In this document: piece after piece, positions 58,470-64,000 of the stretch
Layout: each line of letters starts with the position of its first letter
Numbering within the stretch: the first letter of the stretch is position 1
NCBI GenBank assembly: GCA_027627225.1
Contig: JAPFQT010000086.1
Location: 1 to 64,000, forward strand
DNA from: Congeria kusceri
Lineage: Eukaryota; Mollusca; Bivalvia; Myida; Dreissenidae
Reading direction: 5' to 3'
Length of the DNA: 64,000 nucleotides
Program-made: the position numbers and the translations under genes
The notes under the pieces: generated by a model
Told to the model about the DNA's origin: nothing
Seen by the model: only the letters and a program-made list of their open reading frames with translations
Database searches by the model: none

Positions 58470-59990
58470 ATTCAATGTTTGATCTCAATTTTCACCATGA
58501 CCAAGCTACTTTCCAATATGTCACCATAAATTTTTGGAAAGATAAGGCCATAACCTTTTGAAAAACAGCATATCAAAAAAAATCTATACGTTGGAACTCA
58601 AAATATTTACCTTAGAATAAACACACCGGTTTTGACAGGCGTGGGGGCTGCCATTTTGTGCATGAATACATGGGCCAAAAGTAATGAAGCTGGGAACCAC
58701 TAAGACAAAGTAGTGCAAAAAAATGCTTCATTTCTTATTTCTTACATATATACCTTTAAATTGATACCAAAACATATAATTTAAACAGTTTTTTTAATCA
58801 TATGCATTATACACTGAACCCTATGTGTTTATTACTATTATCTAACAGACGTAACCCTGAGGATGTGATTTCCGTTTTGGTGTAATTTGACCTTTATGAA
58901 TAGATGACAAGAAATAGATCGGAAGTAATACACTAACAAGCAATGATTATAATCCAGGTATTCCGGATTTGCAAGTGCATTAATGTTATGGCTATTCACC
59001 TAGGTATGATAGCGTCTCTGTTTGTGCTGTGTACTGGTAAACTACGCATTACAACGTATTACCACAAGTTAAACAACTGTGTATTGACTAACAACGCGAT
59101 TGGCGATTGTTACTATTTTTGACGTATCCATACGAATTGTGGAAAAGCCTTGTACTTCTGCATAGAGGTTTGAATTAATGTTAACTAGTTTAACTTATTT
59201 TTAGTTGAATTGGTATTTACCGAGCAGAGCACTTGTGATGTAAAACACTGAAAATTGATTCTAATTTATACGGTTAAACGGCTAATTTTACACGTTGTAG
59301 ATTGACTCGTATGCATTTAACTCTGTTTGCTTTTGAAATAATTTGCACACAAAAAAAATTAGCTTACCACGAATTACAAAAAATAATGATTAGAATGTAG
59401 ATAAATATCATTGAATTAGACGCGCGATATATAAGTTTTAATTTGCAAAAGACAGTGGCCTGGATCTCCAACTTCATTTAGTTCAAATTAGGTCAAATAC
59501 TAGCTTATACCAATTAGTTTTAAGTAGATTTTACAATTATGAGTTAACAGATGTTTTGTGGACATTATATTTACAGACAGGTGATTTCATTCAAATAGAT
59601 GTGCTCTCAAGATAAAAAAAAATACTCTCATAATTCACTTGATGTTAGTTTCTTTTCTCGCCAACAGTCTTTCAACGCTGTCAGCGTTTTGATTTTTTTT
59701 AAGAGAGTAAATCGTGATTAACTAGATAATACGTGTCGAAAAAGAGCTAAATATATTATTAACTGAGTATTTTGGATCTCTATGGATGAATAGTATTGCC
59801 AGTTAAGCGTTTGCGATTCGTTTCGCTTTTATGACTACATTGTAATCTTTAAAATATAGAAAAAGTTCAATCCCTACCCTACCTAACTTTTGTAAGACCG
59901 TTGTCCGAAACACACAATTGTTTTTTATTTTTTGGGGGCTTTTTGTTTATAGGAAGCTTTTTGTTTATAGGAAGCGTTGAGCTATATAAA
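58470..59990. other. AT-rich DNA, nothing recognised
   Basis: Contains a directly repeated ctttttgtttataggaagc (59939-59975). Otherwise no signal. Confidence 0.4.
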
Positions 59991-60024
59991 CTGCCATCAT
60001 GGACGTTATGCTTTCTGTCGGCGC

Positions 60025-60198
60025 TGGTTTGTCTGTAGGTCTGTGGTTTGTAGGTCTGTGATTTGTCAGTCTGTAGGTCTGGGGTTTGTCTCTCTGTAGG
60101 TATGTGGTTTGTCTGTCTGTAGGTCTGTGGTTTGTCTGTCTGTAGGTCTGGGATTTGTCTGTCTGTAGGTCTGGGATTTGTCTGTCTGTAGGTCTGTT
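60025..60198 (+). repeat. About 23-bp GT-rich minisatellite
   Basis: Units of the form gtctgtaggtctgtggtttgt and gtctgtaggtctgggatttgt, about eight copies. The minus-strand frame rich in DRQT and TYRQ is a by-product. Confidence 0.75.
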
Positions 60199-60962
60199 AG
60201 CAACTTTAGTTAGGAACGAATTTGCATGAAACATTCTGGGAAAATTTTTAATGGGCGAATGAACACACGTTGAGATTCTGATGGTGATCCGAATCACCGA
60301 GTGGATCCAGGAATGTTGAAAGTATTCTTTCTTATCGAGAGATATGGCAATTTGCCACATTTTACCATATAGCTCATCCAGATATAAATTGGGTGCTTGT
60401 TTGGCCAAAAATACTAGGAACATTAATAGCACATAGTTGTGTGATATGGATCTTGCCTTGGAGGTGGTCGGCGCTCTCCAATTGATGTCTATTTACAGAT
60501 CGTAACAGCTGTTTGTTTCATGTATTTACTGTTAACCACCATCGCCACTTTAGTCAAAACTGTGTACACTCAACACAAGTTGTAACGCACCAAATGGAAA
60601 TAAAAGGAAATTGTTGTATTTTTCTTTATTTATACGAATTTCAGCTTGAAATATCATAATAATTTGAGTAATACATGCATTTGTTCATATCAAAATATTG
60701 GGAAAAATACGAAAGAAATTTGTGTTTACCATGGCGCAACTGAAATTATTAGAAATAAAGAAAATACAACAATTTCCAGTTTGTGCGTTATAACATTTGT
60801 TGAGTGTATATTACTTAAAAATAGTCTATTATTAGTAGTTGTTAAAATTCGCCCACATATGTACGGTACATGGGAATAGTATGTAATTAACTGTCTCTAT
60901 ATGTTTGACCGAATTAGCAAAGGCGTGCATATGTAAGGAATTTGTATTTAATTGTATACTTA

Positions 60963-61777
60963 ATGCTAGCTTCCCACCATCACGACTCACGTCACGATTG
61001 AAATCGTAGTCTTAACCGTGGACCAATCATGGTGATCCTATCAGATCATTTCAGATCTTGAGGTCAGTCGTAGCAATCGTGTTAATCGTTGAAAAATTTT
61101 GAACGGTTCAAAAAATCTCTACGAGTAACACGTACAACGGCGATCAATTGTCCATCGGGATCATCCTCTCAGATCTTATTGCATCGTAAGAACGTGCGAC
61201 AAATCGTATCTAATCGTGCATCCAAATCGTGGTGATCGGCATCGATCGTAGACAAGAAAAAAAACACCACGCTCTGTTAAGATCTTGAGATCTCAAGAAA
61301 AAATTAAGTTATAGTAAGTCGGGCTGTATTTATATCATTCGGGTCTAGTCGTAGCTCAAATCTTGATCTCCATCTATCATGATCGTGAAAGACATCGCGA
61401 CCACAGTCGTATCCTATCGAAGCGGAGCGCATTGATTCGTGATTAGCGTATCGGTACGTGTCTGTACGTACTATAACGTCCTAATTCGGGGAACTTGATC
61501 GTGATAATCTTGTCAGATCGAGACCCAATCGTGATCGATCGTAGACAAAAAAAAACGCAATCCCAACGGAACGTATGAAATTGTATCTAAACTGGAGATC
61601 AGACCGTTACAGATCGTGACACCTTTAATTGACAAATCATGAGCAGCTCCGAACAAAGCGCAAAACATCTTATCAAACCGTATGGACTCGCATCACATCG
61701 TATCCAAGCCTGAAATCTGAGCCTAGTGGCCAATCGTGGCGTTCGTGACGCATCGCACGATAGTGGGAACCTAGCAT
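60963..61777. mobile_element. GATC-rich TIR element (815 bp)
   Basis: Left end ATGCTAGCTTCCCACCATC, right end GATAGTGGGAACCTAGCAT, inverted over about 22 bp with few mismatches. The interior is packed with gatcgt/atcgtag/tcagatc motifs and has no open frame of note. Non-autonomous DNA element; superfamily not assigned, and no clear target duplication was seen. Confidence 0.65.
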
Positions 61778-61779
61778 AA

Positions 61780-62335
61780 AGGAAATATGCACGTAAAAGT
61801 TTCGGAAACTATTATCTGGTCACATCGAAACTGCATTTATACATGTACTTTACATTTATTTTATATTTACGTTTTGATGTGGGTGTTGTGGTTCTGCGGA
61901 TGCGTTAGAATTAGTACGACAGACCCTGTCTTATTATAACATATCCCGGGCAAATACGTGAGTTTAAATAAATATTTAATATCGAGGATCATGACAAAAT
62001 AAATATGATCAGACTAAATGTAACTGCTTGATAGAGTTCTGAAAGCGCGTTCTGTCAAGGTCACCCTGCGTCCACAAGTCCGCCTGGTCTATCACTCATG
62101 CCTAGTTCTAAACACGTGAAACTGTCGTCTGTGTGAACTGTCGTCTGCGCGTCTGCTGAGCTCCTTATCACGCGTTCGATTTCAAGTCTACCAACCGAAA
62201 GCGAGTGACGCATATTGACCGTCTTGCCTCCTCCATTTCCGTCCTCCTCCGTACAAACAGGTACCCAGGTACCGGCGTTACAGTTACGTGCGTTATGAAG
62301 AAAAACCGTGCGTGTGTTAAATGATGTAGCTATAA
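61780..62335. other. Intergenic, nothing recognised
   Basis: Somewhat GC-richer at 62040-62290, with no supported feature. Confidence 0.3.
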
Positions 62336-62339
62336 ATGT

Positions 62340-63030
62340 GTGTACATCTGTCCGCCCATGAACATGTATGTGTCCGCCAATTATTATGTATGTGTCCGCC
62401 TATGAGCATTTATGAACATGAGAGTGTCCGCCTAAGAACGTGTATGTGACCGCCTATGAACGTGTATGTGACCGCCTAAGAACGTGTATGTGACCGCCTA
62501 AGAACGTGTATGTGACCGCCTATAAACATGTATGTGTCCGCCCATGAACTAGTATTTGTCCGCCTTTGAACGTGTATGTGTCCGCCTATGAACGTGTTTG
62601 TGTCCGTCGATGATCGTGTGTGTGTCCGCCTTTAAACGTGTATGTGTCCAACTATAAACGTGTGTGTGTGTCCGCCTATAAACGTGTGTGTGTGTCCCCC
62701 TATACACGTGTGTGTGTCCGCCTATACACGTGTGTGTGTGTCCGCCTATACACGTGTGTGTGTGTCCGCCTATAAACGTGTGTGTGTGTCCGCCTATAAA
62801 CGTGTTTGTGTGTCCGCCTATAAACGTGTGTGTGTTCCGCCTATAAACGTGTGAGTGTGTCCGCCTATAAATGTGTGTGTGTGTCCGCCTATAAACGTGT
62901 GTGTGTGTCCGCCTACACACGTGTATGTGTCCGCCTATACACGTGTGTGTGTGTCCGCCTATAAACGTGTGTGTGTCCGCCTATGCACGTGTGTATGTGT
63001 CCGCTTATGAACGTGCATGTGCCCGCCTAC
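62340..63030 (+). repeat. 22-24-bp minisatellite
   Basis: Early units are 22 bp (cgtgtatgtgaccgcctaag + aa) and later ones about 24 bp (cgtgtgtgtgtgtccgcctataaa), with GT-run length variation. About 28 copies. The core gtgtgtccgcctat is the same as in the array at 53 kb. Frames on both strands are by-products. Confidence 0.85.
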
Positions 63031-63221
63031 ATTCAACTTAGCGAACGTTTCATTTTTTTTTCAGTATGTATTAAAATTAGACTTTATATCCCGCATTATT
63101 AAATTGCGTGTCGATTGTTAGTTTCTGATTCAAGTATTTTGAATTTTAATGGCTGTGTAAAAAGCCGAGTCTTTTTTGTTAAACTACGGCGACGATTACT
63201 CGACATGTTAATTAAGAAATA

Positions 63222-63870
63222 ATTTTCGATTTATCGTTGTTTATCGGCCAATGAACAATGATTTGAAGTTCTGATGCGTAGGAATTAAACCACGAGGGCA
63301 TTAGCCCGAGTTCAAAGGGCCTAAAAAAATTGTTGTTTCAGGTTACATGCCCAAAAAAATTAGGGTAGGTAGGTAGAGATTTATTTTTTGTATTTGTTAA
63401 ACGGTCATCTTGAAGATTCTAAAACTGAATAAATATTCAAAACATATCAGTAATATCCTTAAACTTTTTTATAAGTAGATGCTATCAAAACAAAACACTT
63501 ATTTATCCAAAAACACATTTAATTATTGAAAAATGTTAAATAAAACAAAAATATATCTGACAAACCCAATACAATGTTATCGGGTCGAGGCATTTTTTTA
63601 GGGAAGGTCGGGTAGGTTTTGTTACGCCTTAATAGCAATGCATCAGAACGACAAAGAGTTGTTTATTGGCCGATAAACAGCGATAATGCGAAAATTATTT
63701 CGATTCTAACATAATTTGACATATTTTTGCAATTGTAATTGGAACTACTTTTTATTATGCTCTGCTCAAAATCGTACTTTTTGCGTTGTTTATTGGGTAG
63801 TTTAACAACGATAATTGTATTCTATGTCTATAGAAAAATTAGCGAGTATATTGTTAGAACGACAAATGCA
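63222..63870 (+). repeat. Fold-back repeat F, copy 6, with an insertion
   Basis: The left part (tcgttgtttatcggccaatg, gttctgatgcgtaggaattaaacc) and right part (aatgcatcagaacgacaaag, ttgtttattggccgataaac, gattctaacataatttgac) are separated by unrelated DNA at about 63315-63635 (aaaaaaattagggtaggtag ... gaaggtcgggtaggtttt). The insert belongs to the GGGT-rich repeat also seen near 33.0 kb. Confidence 0.6.
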
Positions 63871-64000
63871 AACTGAGAAACAGTTGGGTTCTTTTTGTTA
63901 GAAATAAAATAAATAGCATTAAAAGCATTCGGAGCACGCAAGTGGATAAAAAGCATTTTCCGTCATAGAAAGTTATGTTGAATTTTTATTGTAAACAATA

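Noticed and set aside
62549..62920. A His/Thr-rich protein on the minus strand
   Set aside because: It is a by-product of the GT-rich minisatellite; the + strand is open as well.

Overview
This is AT-rich eukaryotic nuclear DNA with spliced genes, SINEs, a LINE, many short inverted-repeat (TIR) elements and long tandem arrays. The combination of a RING-less B-box/coiled-coil/NHL-type gene, arrays that open with TTAGCTCACCTGAGC or TTAGCTCGACT, and a hairpin-rich TIR element (15.16 and 56.13 kb) points to a bivalve mollusc, most likely a dreissenid mussel. That assignment rests on recognition of repeat families, not on a search. No rRNA, CRISPR array or prokaryotic feature was seen.

One gene is well supported. 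Three exons on the + strand (10693-11027, 15563-16575, 17512-17864) join in frame with GT/AG borders to give a 566-residue protein with two B-boxes, a coiled coil and a C-terminal beta-propeller. Its 4.5-kb first intron is full of mobile DNA. No other complete gene was found. Other coding matter is transposon debris: a mariner relic (46.4-46.9 kb, -), a Tc1-like relic (50.3-51.3 kb, -), and a 5'-truncated LINE with clear target-site duplications (51.47-52.30 kb, +). There is also one orphan reading frame at 58.1 kb.

Layout. 0-10 kb: diverged tandem arrays, a dispersed repeat (R1), fold-back repeats (F) and a tRNA-derived SINE. 10.7-17.9 kb: the B-box gene. 18.7-24.2 kb: two array elements with short terminal inverted repeats, the second nested inside a TA-flanked TIR element (E) that carries a tRNA-like segment. 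25-44 kb: AT-rich DNA dominated by a near-identical duplication. Block B (27323-35145) recurs at 35953-43775, and an 812-bp copy of 20676-21487 lies between the two. 44-52 kb: a second E copy, transposase relics, a 26-bp minisatellite and the LINE. 52.9-64 kb: two minisatellites with a common core, another hairpin TIR element, a GATC-rich TIR element, and more R1 and F copies.

The most striking feature is the duplication. Its junctions show 2-3 bp of microhomology, the joining segment is copied from 6 kb upstream, and one source breakpoint lies within about 3 bp of the end of element E. This is the pattern expected of replication-based template switching or repair of a transposon-induced break, unless it is an assembly error.
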